A stretch of 64,000 bases of DNA from Gillisia lutea (GCF_021568705.1 NZ_JAKGTH010000006.1:868001-932000), one strand, 5' to 3'; shown: positions 8,523 through 17,529, counted from the first letter of the stretch. The notes: a model not told the origin generated them from the letters alone. A program made the numbers and translations.

Positions 8523-8594
8523 CTTTTTTAGTTCACAGAGGCTCTGCCAAGTTTTCAAATAAATTCTTTATTTTAGACATGTAATTCTGATACT

Positions 8595-9071
8595 ATGGCG
8601 CAAAAACGATATATCCGAATTTTTCTGGCGATGGCATTTTGTTTGTTTATCGGCTTTTTGGGGGCGCTCGCAACTCAAACCAGTATTGCCGACTGGTACC
8701 CGCAATTGAACAAACCGTGGTTCAATCCCCCGAATTCGTTGTTTGGACCCGTATGGACCATTCTTTATATCATGATGGGAATAGCGGCCGGGATAGTTTG
8801 GAGCAAAGGCTTTTATCATAAATGGGTAAAAACCGCTTTATATCATTTTGCATTTCAACTACTGCTGAATGCTTTTTGGTCCCTTTTATTCTTCGGCTTA
8901 AAAGAACCTTTTTGGGCTTTGCTGGATATTATTGCCTTATTCGTTGTGTTGCTGCTAACTATAAAGTGGTTCAAAGTAGTGAGTAATATCGCAGCCTACC
9001 TTCTTATTCCTTACGCAGTTTGGGTGCTATATGCTGCAGTATTGAACTTTGAGATATGGAGGCTTAATTAG
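8595..9071 (+). CDS. tspO: TspO/MBR family membrane protein
   Basis: 158 residues with five membrane segments, the size and topology of TspO. The family landmarks WYPQLNKPWFNPPNSLFGPVW and WTILYIMMGIAAG are at residues about 34-65, and the tryptophan-rich later segment (NAFWSLLFFGLKEPFWAL) is present. TspO proteins bind porphyrins and related ligands in the membrane and have been linked to oxidative and light stress. The 3' end overlaps the convergent flavoprotein gene by 8 bases. The divergent neighbour is mvaD; no functional link is apparent. Confidence 0.92.
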   Translation: MAQKRYIRIFLAMAFCLFIGFLGALATQTSIADWYPQLNKPWFNPPNSLFGPVWTILYIMMGIAAGIVWSKGFYHKWVKTALYHFAFQLLLNAFWSLLFFGLKEPFWALLDIIALFVVLLLTIKWFKVVSNIAAYLLIPYAVWVLYAAVLNFEIWRLN

Positions 9072-10290
9072 TGTTTTGGGAGCTCATTGCTTTTGCCGCA
9101 AGATAACCACCTGTCCACGCGTTTTGAAAATTAAACCCTCCCGTAATGGCATCGATATTTAAAACTTCTCCGGCAAAAAACAGGTTTTTTTGAAGTTTGC
9201 TTTCAAAGGTTTTAAAATTTACTTCGGTAAGATCAATTCCTCCCGCCGTTACAAATTCCTCTTTAAATGTGCTCTTTCCGTCCACATTGAAAATGCAATT
9301 GGTAAGTTGTGCGCTAAGTTGCTTCAGATGCTGTTTATTTAAATCAGCCCAAATACTGGTTTCTGAAATAGTAGCGGCTTTAAGTAAGCTTTGCCACAAT
9401 CTTTTAGGAAGGTCGAATTGGGTATATTTTGAAGCCTGTTGCTTAGCATATTTAATTTTAAGCTTTTTCAAATCTTCAAGAATTTCTTCTGAAGTTTTTT
9501 CCGGAAGCCAATTCACAGAAATTTGGAACTTATAGCCAAGCTCAAATAACTCTCTTGCTCCCCACGCCGATAATTTTAAGATGGCAGGTCCGCTCAATCC
9601 CCAATGTGTAATTAATAAAGGTCCGTCGCTTTCCAAATTCCCGTTTTTGGAGATCACCTTTACGGAAGCGTAGGTAGCTATTCCCGGTAATCCCTTTATT
9701 CTTTCATCTTTAATGTTGAATGTGAAAAGGGAGGGTACTGCAGAGATTATGGAATGCCCCAGTTTTTCCAGTAGTTTCCATATTTTAGGATTACTTCCAG
9801 TAGCTATAAGAATTTTTTCAGCGTAGAAATCACCGTGATTAGTCTTTAATTTCCAAATCTCATCTTCATTGGTAATATCCTGTACTGAGTGGTTTTTGAG
9901 AATTTGTATTTTCAAACGTTGCGCTTCCGAAAGAAAACAATTAATAATACTTTCCGAAGAATCTGAATCTGGGAACATACGGCCGTCGTCTTCTGTTTTT
10001 AGTGTAACACCTCTGTCTTCAAACCAGGCCACAGTATCTCCTGTCATAAAAGAATGGAAAGGTCCTCTTAGTTCCTTCTCACCGCGGGGATAATTTTTTA
10101 TAAGCTCATTTGGAATAAACTCGGCATGAGTTACATTGCATCGCCCTCCACCCGAGATTCGAACTTTAGTGAGTACTTCCTTTCCTCTTTCCAAAATTAG
10201 GATCTTCGCCTGCGGATTCATTTCAGCGGCATTTATTGCTGTGAAAAAACCTGCGGCACCTCCACCAACTATAATTATATCGTACTTCAT
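9064..10290 (-). CDS. YhiN/HI0933-family FAD-dependent oxidoreductase
   Basis: 408 residues. The N-terminal dinucleotide-binding motif is IIVGGGAAGFF (residues 6-16), followed by the family-specific SGGGRCNVTHA near residue 48; the C-terminal markers TAGGIDLTEVN and GEVLNIDAITGGFNFQNA are typical of the HI0933 family. It is a soluble flavoprotein whose natural reaction has not been fixed; relatives have been grouped with tRNA- or quinone-linked flavoproteins. It stands alone, convergent with tspO and overlapping it by 8 bases, with its own promoter box upstream. Confidence 0.9.
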   Translation of the reverse strand: MKYDIIIVGGGAAGFFTAINAAEMNPQAKILILERGKEVLTKVRISGGGRCNVTHAEFIPNELIKNYPRGEKELRGPFHSFMTGDTVAWFEDRGVTLKTEDDGRMFPDSDSSESIINCFLSEAQRLKIQILKNHSVQDITNEDEIWKLKTNHGDFYAEKILIATGSNPKIWKLLEKLGHSIISAVPSLFTFNIKDERIKGLPGIATYASVKVISKNGNLESDGPLLITHWGLSGPAILKLSAWGARELFELGYKFQISVNWLPEKTSEEILEDLKKLKIKYAKQQASKYTQFDLPKRLWQSLLKAATISETSIWADLNKQHLKQLSAQLTNCIFNVDGKSTFKEEFVTAGGIDLTEVNFKTFESKLQKNLFFAGEVLNIDAITGGFNFQNAWTGGYLAAKAMSSQNTN

Positions 10291-10310
10291 TAAAAGAAAA
10301 ATTGTAGCTT

Positions 10311-10318
10311 CAAAGTTA
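10311..10318 (-). promoter_or_regulatory. -7 promoter box of the YhiN-like gene
   Basis: TAACTTTG on the minus strand matches TAnnTTTG exactly and lies 20 bases before the ATG at 10290. Confidence 0.5.
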
Positions 10319-10360
10319 TGGGTTTTGCATACAAAAACTCGGAAGATGTCAGGTTACATT

Positions 10361-11050
10361 TTAAATTAGTCTGTCAGGAAAATCAGAAATAATCCCATCT
10401 ACTCCAAAAGATTTCATTCTTTCAATAGCTTCTGGTTCATTTACAGTCCACACGTTTACGATAAAGCCCGCCTCATGAGAGGCAATCACATTTTTTCTGG
10501 TGATAATCCCTATAGATGGATGGATGGCTGTTGCCTTTAATTGTTTTCCTAATTCAATAGCCTGAGTTACACTTGCCTTGCTAAGTACTCCAATAGGAAT
10601 ATGTTCATCTAATTTCCGAATCTGAAAGAGTTCGTTTATCTGAAAACTTGAAACTATAAAATCTGAATACTGCCATCCTTTGGTTTCAATATAAGCTTGA
10701 ATAATTTGGCAAGTTGGTTCTGCAGTATTAGATCCCTTTAATTCGATATTTATCTTGCATTTTCCCGTAATAAGATTGAGGACATCTGTTAAAAGAGGTA
10801 TTTTATACTTATCTTTTACTTGAAGGCTTTGAAGTTTTTTCCACGATTTTCGGGCGACCTCGCCACTACCATTGGTAGTTCTGTCTAATGTGAAATCATG
10901 AATAACCACCACCTCTCCTGTTTTGCATTTATGAACGTCCAATTCTATAGCATCTACCCCAAGTTCAATAGCTTTAGAAATGCTTTCTAAAGTATTTTCA
11001 GCCAAATGACCTTTGGCGCCGCGATGTCCAATTTTTTGATATGTGCTCAT
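10361..11050 (-). CDS. Glycerophosphodiester phosphodiesterase
   Basis: 229 residues from the chosen start. The GDPD signature begins with KIGHRGAKGHLAENT (catalytic His and the HRG motif) and continues with the metal ligands ELDVHKCKTGEVVVIHD and NIELKG; a C-terminal VNVWTVNE is typical. It hydrolyses deacylated phospholipids to sn-glycerol 3-phosphate and an alcohol. No signal peptide is seen from this start, so it is probably cytoplasmic. An in-frame ATG 45 bases upstream (11095) is possible but adds a non-conserved 15 residues, and a -7 box lies between the two. Confidence 0.88.
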   Translation of the reverse strand: MSTYQKIGHRGAKGHLAENTLESISKAIELGVDAIELDVHKCKTGEVVVIHDFTLDRTTNGSGEVARKSWKKLQSLQVKDKYKIPLLTDVLNLITGKCKINIELKGSNTAEPTCQIIQAYIETKGWQYSDFIVSSFQINELFQIRKLDEHIPIGVLSKASVTQAIELGKQLKATAIHPSIGIITRKNVIASHEAGFIVNVWTVNEPEAIERMKSFGVDGIISDFPDRLI

Positions 11051-11054
11051 ATTG

Positions 11055-11062
11055 CAAATGTA
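11055..11062 (-). promoter_or_regulatory. Possible -7 box close to the GDPD start
   Basis: TACATTTG on the minus strand matches TAnnTTTG but ends only 4 bases before the preferred ATG at 11050. If active it would give an almost leaderless message, so it is either that or a chance match. Confidence 0.25.
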
Positions 11063-11215
11063 TTTAAAAAATGCATGGAGATTATTGTGTTGCAAATGGC
11101 CTGTTAAAAGTTTCTATAATTTGTTTTAAAGTATATTATATGAAGTTGGAGCTTGGATACATTTATAAAATATTATGAATTGTTTCAGATCATTATCAAC
11201 TATAAAAGAGTAATT

Positions 11216-12067
11216 ATGAAGAAGCCAGATAAATTTCCTGAACAGCATCAATCTAAGCAGCCTGGAGATGAGTATAAAATGGAGCCGGCCCCCGAAATTA
11301 TAAGAGATACATATAAGGGAAGTGGTAAATTGAGTGATAAAATAGCGCTCATTACCGGCGGTGATAGCGGTATAGGGCGGAGTGTGGCTGTGCACTTTGC
11401 AAAAGAAGGTGCAAATGTGGCCATCGTTTATCTTAATGAGGATGAAGATGCCATAGAGACTAAGAAAATGGTGGAACGTGAAGGCAGAAAATGTCTTATT
11501 TTAGAAGGAGACCTTAAAGAAGAAGATTTTTGTAGATCGATTATTGACTCATGTATTGCAGAATTTGGCAAATTGAACATTCTGGTTAATAATGCTGCGG
11601 TGCAATTTCCGAAGGATAAATTGGAAGATATAGAGATGGGCCAAGTAAAAGAAACATTTGAGACAAATATTTACCCTTACTTTATGATCTCAAAAGAGGC
11701 TTTGAAACATCTGGGGGAAGGTGATGCTATAATTAATACCACTTCTGTTACTGCCTATCGCGGGAGTGAGCATTTACTAGACTACTCTAGCACCAAAGGT
11801 GCTATTACTACTTTTACTCGTTCTTTATCAAAAATGTTGGCTAAGAGAAAAATTAGGGTGAATGGGGTGGCTCCCGGGCCTATCTGGACTCCGCTGATTC
11901 CTGCAACTTTTGATGAGGTAAAAAACTTCGGGAATGATACCCCAATGGGACGAGCGGGCCAGCCAAGCGAAGTGGCACCTGCCTACGTTTTCCTGGCATG
12001 TGAGGATAGTAGCTATATCACCGGACAGGTAATTCATGTTAACGGAGGCGAGATTATTGGTGGATAA
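11216..12067 (+). CDS. Short-chain dehydrogenase/reductase (YghA/YhxC-like)
   Basis: 283 residues. A polar N-terminal extension of about 45 residues (KFPEQHQSKQPGDEYKMEP) precedes the Rossmann fold, as in the YghA/YhxC branch. Cofactor motif TGGDSGIGRSVA, structural NNAAVQ, catalytic Ser in NTTSVTAYRG and YSSTKG are all visible. It reduces or oxidises an alcohol/aldehyde with NAD(P); the substrate is not known, and relatives are often stress-induced. The start is the ATG at 11216, since the only longer alternative in this frame is a TTG at 11153. It begins a run with a DAO flavoprotein, DUF421 and SemiSWEET genes separated by 9-37 bases. Confidence 0.88.
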   Translation: MKKPDKFPEQHQSKQPGDEYKMEPAPEIIRDTYKGSGKLSDKIALITGGDSGIGRSVAVHFAKEGANVAIVYLNEDEDAIETKKMVEREGRKCLILEGDLKEEDFCRSIIDSCIAEFGKLNILVNNAAVQFPKDKLEDIEMGQVKETFETNIYPYFMISKEALKHLGEGDAIINTTSVTAYRGSEHLLDYSSTKGAITTFTRSLSKMLAKRKIRVNGVAPGPIWTPLIPATFDEVKNFGNDTPMGRAGQPSEVAPAYVFLACEDSSYITGQVIHVNGGEIIGG

Positions 12068-12104
12068 TATTTAAATTGAACCTAACTTATATAAGAGCTT
12101 TATA

Positions 12105-13304
12105 ATGGATATACGTTCTAATGAACCATTCTGGTTAATTAAAAATTCACTTGCCAGTAGCTACCCTTCATTAAATGAAGATGTGCAAACCGAAATTCTA
12201 ATAGTTGGAGGAGGAATAACCGGAGCGTTGATGGCTTTCAAATTTTTGAAAGAAGGAAAGAAGGTAGTTCTTCTGGATAGGAGAGATGTGTGCAGTGGGA
12301 GCAGTGCTGCAAGTACAGCAATGTTGCAATATGAAATTGATGTTTCCTTGAGTGAATTGATCGAGCAACGCGGATTAACCTGTGCTGTTTCCAGTTATAA
12401 AAGTTGTGAAAAGGCCATTTTTGAACTTAAGGAGATCATAGATGAAATAAAATCAGATTGTCCTTTTCAATTTAAAAAAAGCGTGTATTTCAGCTCTACA
12501 AAAAAGGATTTAGACTTTTTGAAAACGGAATTTGAAACGAGAAAGCAACATGGTTTTAAAGTGAGATGGCTGGAGAAAGAAGATCTGGAAAAATTCGGGT
12601 TAAAGGCCTATGCTGCTATAGAATCTGAATCGGGCGCAATTACTGATACCTATAAGCTTGCAAACGACCTGTTGAAATATTGCAGTGAAAAGGGAGTACG
12701 AATATTCGACCGTACCGAAGTTGTGAAGCAGGAATCAGTAGATGGCGGAATGAGAGCCTTAACTTCTTCTAATTATAAAATTGATGCATCACATATTATC
12801 AACTGTACCGGCTATGAGAGTACAGAACAGTTGCAGGAATCTGTGGTGGATCTAAAAAGTACCTATGCATTGGCTTCAGAAGCTTTTGAAAAAATCCCTG
12901 AGGCTTTTAAAGATCGTATTTATTGGAATACCTCCTCTCCGTATTTATACTTCAGAAGTACTGATGACGGTAGGATTATTATGGGTGGTGGAGATGAAAA
13001 CTTTAAAAATGCAACCAAAAGAGATGCCTTGCTTTCAAAAAAAGAGCAGTCTTTACAGAAGGAATTTGAAAAATGCTTTCCAGAAATAGATTTTAAATTA
13101 GATTATTCATGGGCGGGGACCTTCGGCGAGACAAAAGACGGTTTGCCTTATTTCGGAAAACCCGATAGTGAGGTTAATGAACATTATATTCTGGGTTTTG
13201 GAGGAAATGGAATCACTTTTAGTGTAATGGGAATGGAAGCTATTAAGCATTCGGTAGAAAATACTCCCCACCCCTCTTTAGAGTATTACAAATTTAAACG
13301 ATAA
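12105..13304 (+). CDS. DAO-type FAD-dependent oxidoreductase
   Basis: 399 residues. The FAD-binding motif ILIVGGGITGALMAF is near residue 30, followed by DRRDVCSGSSAAST; the C-terminal part has SWAGTFGETKDGLPYFG and LGFGGNGITFSVMG, as in the D-amino acid oxidase/glycine oxidase-like superfamily. It would oxidise an amine or amino acid, but the substrate cannot be read. It follows the SDR gene by 37 bases and precedes a DUF421 gene by 30, so the four plus-strand genes probably form one transcript. Confidence 0.88.
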   Translation: MDIRSNEPFWLIKNSLASSYPSLNEDVQTEILIVGGGITGALMAFKFLKEGKKVVLLDRRDVCSGSSAASTAMLQYEIDVSLSELIEQRGLTCAVSSYKSCEKAIFELKEIIDEIKSDCPFQFKKSVYFSSTKKDLDFLKTEFETRKQHGFKVRWLEKEDLEKFGLKAYAAIESESGAITDTYKLANDLLKYCSEKGVRIFDRTEVVKQESVDGGMRALTSSNYKIDASHIINCTGYESTEQLQESVVDLKSTYALASEAFEKIPEAFKDRIYWNTSSPYLYFRSTDDGRIIMGGGDENFKNATKRDALLSKKEQSLQKEFEKCFPEIDFKLDYSWAGTFGETKDGLPYFGKPDSEVNEHYILGFGGNGITFSVMGMEAIKHSVENTPHPSLEYYKFKR

Positions 13305-13334
13305 CTTGATTAATTAAATTTTGAAACAACACTT

Positions 13335-13853
13335 ATGGAAACTTGGTTTGAGGCATCTGGAACTTCTTTAATAGCAATTTGTATTTCGGCAGTTGGAATT
13401 TATGCTGCGGTTATAATTTTCACTAGGATCGCCGGAAAGCGAAGCTTTTCTAAAATGTCCAGCTTTGATTTTGCTATGACAGTTGCTATTGGATCGATTA
13501 TAGCGAGTACCGTCCTTTCAAAATCTGTAAGTTTACTACAAGGGGTAGTTGGTCTTGCGATTGTATATGTTCTTCAAATATCAGCTGCATTGCTCAGGCG
13601 TTTTGAGGTTTTTCAAAAAGCAATTGATAATACACCGCTTTTACTGATGGATGGTGAAAAAATATTGGAACATAATCTTAGAAAGGCAAGAGTAACGGAA
13701 TCTGATCTACGCTCCAAATTGCGCGAAGCGAATGTTATTCAATTATCGCAAGTGAAAGCAGTGATTTTTGAGACCACAGGAGATATTTCAGTCTTGCATT
13801 GTGATGATGGGACTTCATTGGAGGAGTGGTTGTTAAAAGGAGTAAAACGTTAA
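13335..13853 (+). CDS. DUF421 (YetF-like) membrane protein
   Basis: 172 residues. Three N-terminal membrane segments (about residues 12-35, 45-62, 65-85) are followed by a cytoplasmic domain with the DUF421 landmarks RIAGKRSFSKMSSFDFAMTVAIGS and PLLLMDGEKILEHNL. YetF-like proteins are widespread and of unsettled function. It lies in the SDR/DAO/SemiSWEET run and ends 9 bases before the SemiSWEET gene. Confidence 0.88.
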   Translation: METWFEASGTSLIAICISAVGIYAAVIIFTRIAGKRSFSKMSSFDFAMTVAIGSIIASTVLSKSVSLLQGVVGLAIVYVLQISAALLRRFEVFQKAIDNTPLLLMDGEKILEHNLRKARVTESDLRSKLREANVIQLSQVKAVIFETTGDISVLHCDDGTSLEEWLLKGVKR

Positions 13854-13862
13854 GCCGAGATC

Positions 13863-14123
13863 ATGGAATGGACAGACATTTTAGGCTTGGTCGCAGGAAT
13901 TTGCACAACCGTTGCAGTAGTACCTCAAATAAAAAAGGCCTGGCAAACTAAAAAAGTGGAGGATGTTTCCCCCGTGATGTTCAGTATTTTAATAATAGGA
14001 GTTTTTTTATGGACGGTGTATGGTATTACTAAAAAAGATATGCCCATAATTGTTACTAATGGTGTTTCTTTAGCGCTAAATGGCGTGATGTTATATCTTA
14101 TGTTGCGATATCGTCAAAAATGA
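13863..14123 (+). CDS. SemiSWEET/PQ-loop transporter
   Basis: 86 residues, three membrane segments, the size of a bacterial SemiSWEET that works as a dimer. The PQ-loop motif is VVPQIKKAWQTKKVEDVSP near residues 19-37. SemiSWEETs pass sugars across the inner membrane down a gradient; the sugar is not evident here. It is the last gene of the plus-strand run, with its stop 1 base from the convergent gene that follows. Confidence 0.88.
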   Translation: MEWTDILGLVAGICTTVAVVPQIKKAWQTKKVEDVSPVMFSILIIGVFLWTVYGITKKDMPIIVTNGVSLALNGVMLYLMLRYRQK

Positions 14124-14124
14124 C

Positions 14125-14562
14125 CTACCAAGAGAGAAACACCAAGGCGGCAGTCACACCAAAAATGATATGCGCAATAATGAGTTGTAGGTAATATTCA
14201 CTCCAGTCTATCTTTGGTGGGTTATTGCTTAACGAGAAAAATATTTTCCACCCAAACACTCCAATAATGCCCGCTACTAAACCTAATAGAGCCCCTGAAA
14301 GAACAGAGAAAGGTGGGAAATTGAATTTCCATAGAACATCAAATATAATCACAAAGATCCATCCTATTACGTAATGCAAAACCCACCCTACACTGCTTTT
14401 TTTTGACAGCTTAAAGTTGAGAAGATCAGATCTCGATATCAAAATATTAAGCAATTCTGGCTCTCTGAACTGCTTGTTTTTTATTCTGGAAACAAGATAA
14501 CTAAAGGCCGTCATTAATGAAGTGGCAGCAAAGCCTGAGCAAATTATTTTGGTTACTTCCAT
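14125..14562 (-). CDS. Unrecognised four-helix membrane protein
   Basis: 145 residues that I do not recognise. Four probable membrane segments lie at about residues 5-22, 60-80, 85-105 and 122-143, separated by a basic loop (SRIKNKQ) and a polar stretch (NNPPKIDWSEYY). There is no signal peptide or obvious catalytic motif. It is convergent with the SemiSWEET gene and stands alone on the minus strand. Confidence 0.72.
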   Translation of the reverse strand: MEVTKIICSGFAATSLMTAFSYLVSRIKNKQFREPELLNILISRSDLLNFKLSKKSSVGWVLHYVIGWIFVIIFDVLWKFNFPPFSVLSGALLGLVAGIIGVFGWKIFFSLSNNPPKIDWSEYYLQLIIAHIIFGVTAALVFLSW

Positions 14563-14666
14563 CGCATGTTAATCTTTTTTAAAGTTAAATTAATTTCTTC
14601 TTAAACGCCCTTGAAATTTACGGTTGTGGCTATAAATTTACACGATACCACCAAAAAACCAAGGTC

Positions 14667-15368
14667 ATGATATCGGAAATTGAAAAAAAAGGAAAAGCAG
14701 AACGCTTAGGTTTAGATGATGATAAGAAAATTAAAGCTGAATTTGAAGATTTCATCATTAATAAAAATCATCCATGTGTAATGGCCCAAACGGTCTTTAG
14801 CATGGATAAAGTAGATTTTCATGTATATGATAACTTCGGATCTAAAAATACTGCCACCAAGATCCTTAAAGATCTAAAACAATACATTGCTAAGTATGAT
14901 TTTGAATCGAAGCAATTCTTCACTTTTATGGCTGTTTTCAAGGGAAGAAAGTCCTTTACAGAAAAGCAATTCGAAGATATTCTATGGAAACAGTTAGACT
15001 TTTTACACGAAGTAGATACTGATGCATGGGATCCCGCAGTAAGTAATGATCCAGAAAATAAGGATTTTAGTTTTAGTCTAGGTGGGAAAGCTTTTTATAT
15101 GGTTGGACTGCATCCCAACAGTTCCAGAATGGCTAGACAGACTCCTTATCCGGCAATTGCATTTAATTTGCACTGGCAATTTGAAAAGTTAAGAGAAATG
15201 GGTACGTACGAAGTAGTACGTGATAAGATTCGGGAAAGAGACACAGAACTTCAAGGGGATATAAACCCTGTGCTGCAAGATTTTGGAGCAAATAGTGAAG
15301 CCAGACAATACAGTGGAAGAAAAGTTGGAGATGAATGGAAATGTCCGTTTCTTTCTGGGAAAATGTAA
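14667..15368 (+). CDS. YqcI/YcgG family protein
   Basis: 233 residues with the YcgG pattern: an N-terminal FIINKNHPCVMAQTVF, a central HEVDTDAWDPAVSNDPE and a GLHPNSSRMARQTPYPAIAF block, and a C-terminal CPFLSGK. The function of the family is unknown; some members are heme-associated or sit in hydroxylase-like pathways. It starts an operon with a PaiB-like gene (3-base gap) and a DUF1989 gene (14-base overlap), so the three are probably used together. Confidence 0.85.
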   Translation: MISEIEKKGKAERLGLDDDKKIKAEFEDFIINKNHPCVMAQTVFSMDKVDFHVYDNFGSKNTATKILKDLKQYIAKYDFESKQFFTFMAVFKGRKSFTEKQFEDILWKQLDFLHEVDTDAWDPAVSNDPENKDFSFSLGGKAFYMVGLHPNSSRMARQTPYPAIAFNLHWQFEKLREMGTYEVVRDKIRERDTELQGDINPVLQDFGANSEARQYSGRKVGDEWKCPFLSGKM

Positions 15369-15371
15369 TGC

Positions 15372-15989
15372 ATGTACCAGCCCAAAAAATATAAGAAGCA
15401 AGACCCTCAGTATTTATTCGAATTTATAAAACAACATCCTTTTGCAAGTTTCATTCTGAAAGGTGAAAGGTTGTTGGCTACCCACATCCCGGTGCTGGCT
15501 GAAGGAAATGCTCACAGCTTTCGATTGTACTCTCATATTGCCAATCATAATGAACAGTTTAGCTATCTTAAAGATGGAGTGGAGGCTTTAATGATCTTTC
15601 AAGGAGCAAACGCTTATATTTCATCATCTTGGTATAAAGAGAAGGATATAAGCACGTGGGACTATTCAGCAGTGCATGTAAATGTGAAATTGAAATTACA
15701 AAGCCGTGTAGAGTTAGAAAACTCTTTAGAAAACCTGGTGAATAATTTTGAGAAATCTCAAGAATCTCCTTTGTATTATAAAGATATTCCTAAGCAGATG
15801 CTGGAAGATCATCTTCCTTTAATTACCGGTTTTTGGGCAGAGCCTGTTAAAGTTGAAGGGGTGGCAAAACTGCATCAGACTTACGAAAAAGATGATGTTG
15901 AAGCTGTGATAGGACATTTAAAAAAAGGAGACGCGCTAAGTCAGAAATTAAGTATGGATATTAGAGAAGAAAATAATGGAAGTTATTAA
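15372..15989 (+). CDS. FMN-binding PaiB-family protein
   Basis: 205 residues, the normal length of PaiB proteins, with the family's N-terminal MYQPKKYKKQDPQYLFEFI, the HIPVL strand, the HIANHNEQ segment, and the PWYK-like block SSSWYKEKDISTWDYSAVHV. The split-barrel fold binds FMN. In Bacillus, PaiB was described as a negative regulator of sporulation and protease genes; here a flavin-linked enzyme role is as likely. It lies between a YcgG-like and a DUF1989 gene, and the downstream start is inside this gene. Confidence 0.86.
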   Translation: MYQPKKYKKQDPQYLFEFIKQHPFASFILKGERLLATHIPVLAEGNAHSFRLYSHIANHNEQFSYLKDGVEALMIFQGANAYISSSWYKEKDISTWDYSAVHVNVKLKLQSRVELENSLENLVNNFEKSQESPLYYKDIPKQMLEDHLPLITGFWAEPVKVEGVAKLHQTYEKDDVEAVIGHLKKGDALSQKLSMDIREENNGSY

Positions 15990-16554
15990 AAAACAAACAG
16001 GAGCGGCCTTTAAGTTAAAAAAGGGTCAAAAATTAAAAGTAATAGATCCTCAAGGAGAGCAAGTGAGTGATATGGTATTGTTTAATGCTGAAGATACACG
16101 TGAAAAAATCTCTTCCGGAAAAACATTGGATTTTGAGGAAAGCATCCTGATTACAAAAGGTAATTTTCTATGGAGTAACCGCAGTCATAAAATGATGGAG
16201 ATCTTAGAAGATACCAATGGGAGGAATGATTTTTTGTTAGCACCTTGTAGTCCGGAGACCTTCCAAATAATGTATAATAATCCAGACTACCACCCAAGTT
16301 GCTTTGAAAATCTATACACCAACCTGGAAAAATTTGATATCCAGCCTGATGATGTGCCTACTGCTTTCAACATTTTTATGAATGTACAGTTTGCGCCGGA
16401 TGGTAAGTTAAGTGTTGATCCGCCACTAAGTAAAGCCGGAGATTACGTGCTGTTTCAGGCTCAAATGGACCTTATTGTTGCCTTAACTGCCTGTTCTGCC
16501 GAAGATAGTAACAACGGAAGTTTTAAGCCAATACATTATGCGATAATAGACTAA
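15976..16554 (+). CDS. DUF1989 / urea carboxylase-associated family protein
   Basis: 192 residues with the DUF1989 pattern: KLKKGQKLKVIDPQGEQVSD, SNRSHKMMEILEDT, LLAPCSPETF, FNIFMNVQF and a late ALTACSAEDSNNG. Some members of the family sit beside urea carboxylase, where they are thought to help in amine or urea use; no urea genes occur here. It starts 14 bases inside the PaiB-like gene, so the two are translationally coupled, and it overlaps the convergent terC-like gene by 4 bases. Confidence 0.87.
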   Translation: MEVIKKQTGAAFKLKKGQKLKVIDPQGEQVSDMVLFNAEDTREKISSGKTLDFEESILITKGNFLWSNRSHKMMEILEDTNGRNDFLLAPCSPETFQIMYNNPDYHPSCFENLYTNLEKFDIQPDDVPTAFNIFMNVQFAPDGKLSVDPPLSKAGDYVLFQAQMDLIVALTACSAEDSNNGSFKPIHYAIID

Positions 16555-17279
16555 TCTTCAGTTTTTCCTATTTGGCGTTGCTTTCTTCGAAATCTTAAAT
16601 TCAGCATTTCTATACTTAAAGAGAAGAAGAGTGCAAAGTATATATAGCCTTTGGGAACATGGTAGTGTAATCCTTCTACTACAAGCATAAATCCTATTAA
16701 GATTAAAAATGAAAGTGCCAGTATTTGAACTGTAGGATGTTTGTTTACGAAGTCTCCCACAGATTTAGCGAAGATCATCATAATAATAATTGAAACTATC
16801 ACAGCAATCACCATCAGCACCAGTTCATCTGTCAAACCTACCGCTGTTAGGATAGAATCAAAAGAAAAGATAATGTCAAGCAAAACTATTTGTACTAGGG
16901 CATAACCAAAGGAAGAGACCTTCCCTAAATTTTTTTCGTGCTCTCTTCCTTCCACTTTTTCATGTATTTCTAAAGTGGTTTTCGTGAGTAAGAAGATACC
17001 TCCGGCAGCTAGTATTATATCTCTCCAGCTTAATTCAAATTCAGCAATAGTTAGAACTGGTTGGGTAAGACCTATCAGCCAGGTGATACTTAATAACAAC
17101 AGTATACGCATGATCAAAGCCAGCGACAGGCCTGTTATCCATGCTTTTTTTTGTTGTTTTTGAGGCAGTTTTCCTGTTACTATGGAAATAAAGATGATGT
17201 TATCTATACCCAACACAATTTCCATAAAAGTTAGGGTAAGAAGCGCGATCCAGGCATCTGGCTGTAATAATATTTCCAT
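16551..17279 (-). CDS. TerC-family integral membrane protein
   Basis: 242 residues with about seven membrane segments. The TerC landmarks LEIVLGIDNIIFISIVTGKL near residue 21 (acidic residues within the membrane) and DIIFSFDSILTAVGL near residue 134 are clear. TerC proteins have been linked to tellurium resistance and to manganese export during protein secretion. The gene is single and convergent with the DUF1989 gene. No promoter box was recognised before it. Confidence 0.9.
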   Translation of the reverse strand: MEILLQPDAWIALLTLTFMEIVLGIDNIIFISIVTGKLPQKQQKKAWITGLSLALIMRILLLLSITWLIGLTQPVLTIAEFELSWRDIILAAGGIFLLTKTTLEIHEKVEGREHEKNLGKVSSFGYALVQIVLLDIIFSFDSILTAVGLTDELVLMVIAVIVSIIIMMIFAKSVGDFVNKHPTVQILALSFLILIGFMLVVEGLHYHVPKGYIYFALFFSLSIEMLNLRFRRKQRQIGKTED

Positions 17280-17410
17280 AGAGACTGATAGAGACTGAAA
17301 GAGTTGATAAATAAGGACGAAAATTACTAAATCTTCCGAACTTTAAATAATCAATATTCCCAAAGTAAATATAAATATGATAGGTGAGAAATATCAAGAC
17401 ATATATAAAT

Positions 17411-17436
17411 AAAAAAAACTTCAGATTTCTCTGAAG
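17411..17436 (-). terminator. Terminator of tRNA-Leu
   Basis: On the minus strand a perfect 7-bp hairpin (17430-17436 with 17419-17425, GAAA loop) is followed by eight T residues (17411-17418). It lies 8 bases past the tRNA 3' end. Confidence 0.8.
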
Positions 17437-17444
17437 CTTTTTGC

Positions 17445-17529
17445 TGGTGCGGGCGGAGAGACTCGAACTCTCACACCTCGCGGCACTAGATCCTAAGTCT
17501 AGCGTGTCTACCAATTCCACCACGCCCGC
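17445..17529 (-). tRNA. tRNA-Leu (anticodon TAG)
   Basis: 85 nt including an encoded CCA. The acceptor stem GCGGGCG pairs with CGCCCGC. The anticodon arm CTAGA-CTTAGGA-TCTAG places TAG as the anticodon. A long variable arm is present, as expected for leucine tRNA, and the T loop TTCGAGT is standard. It has its own promoter and terminator. Confidence 0.95.
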
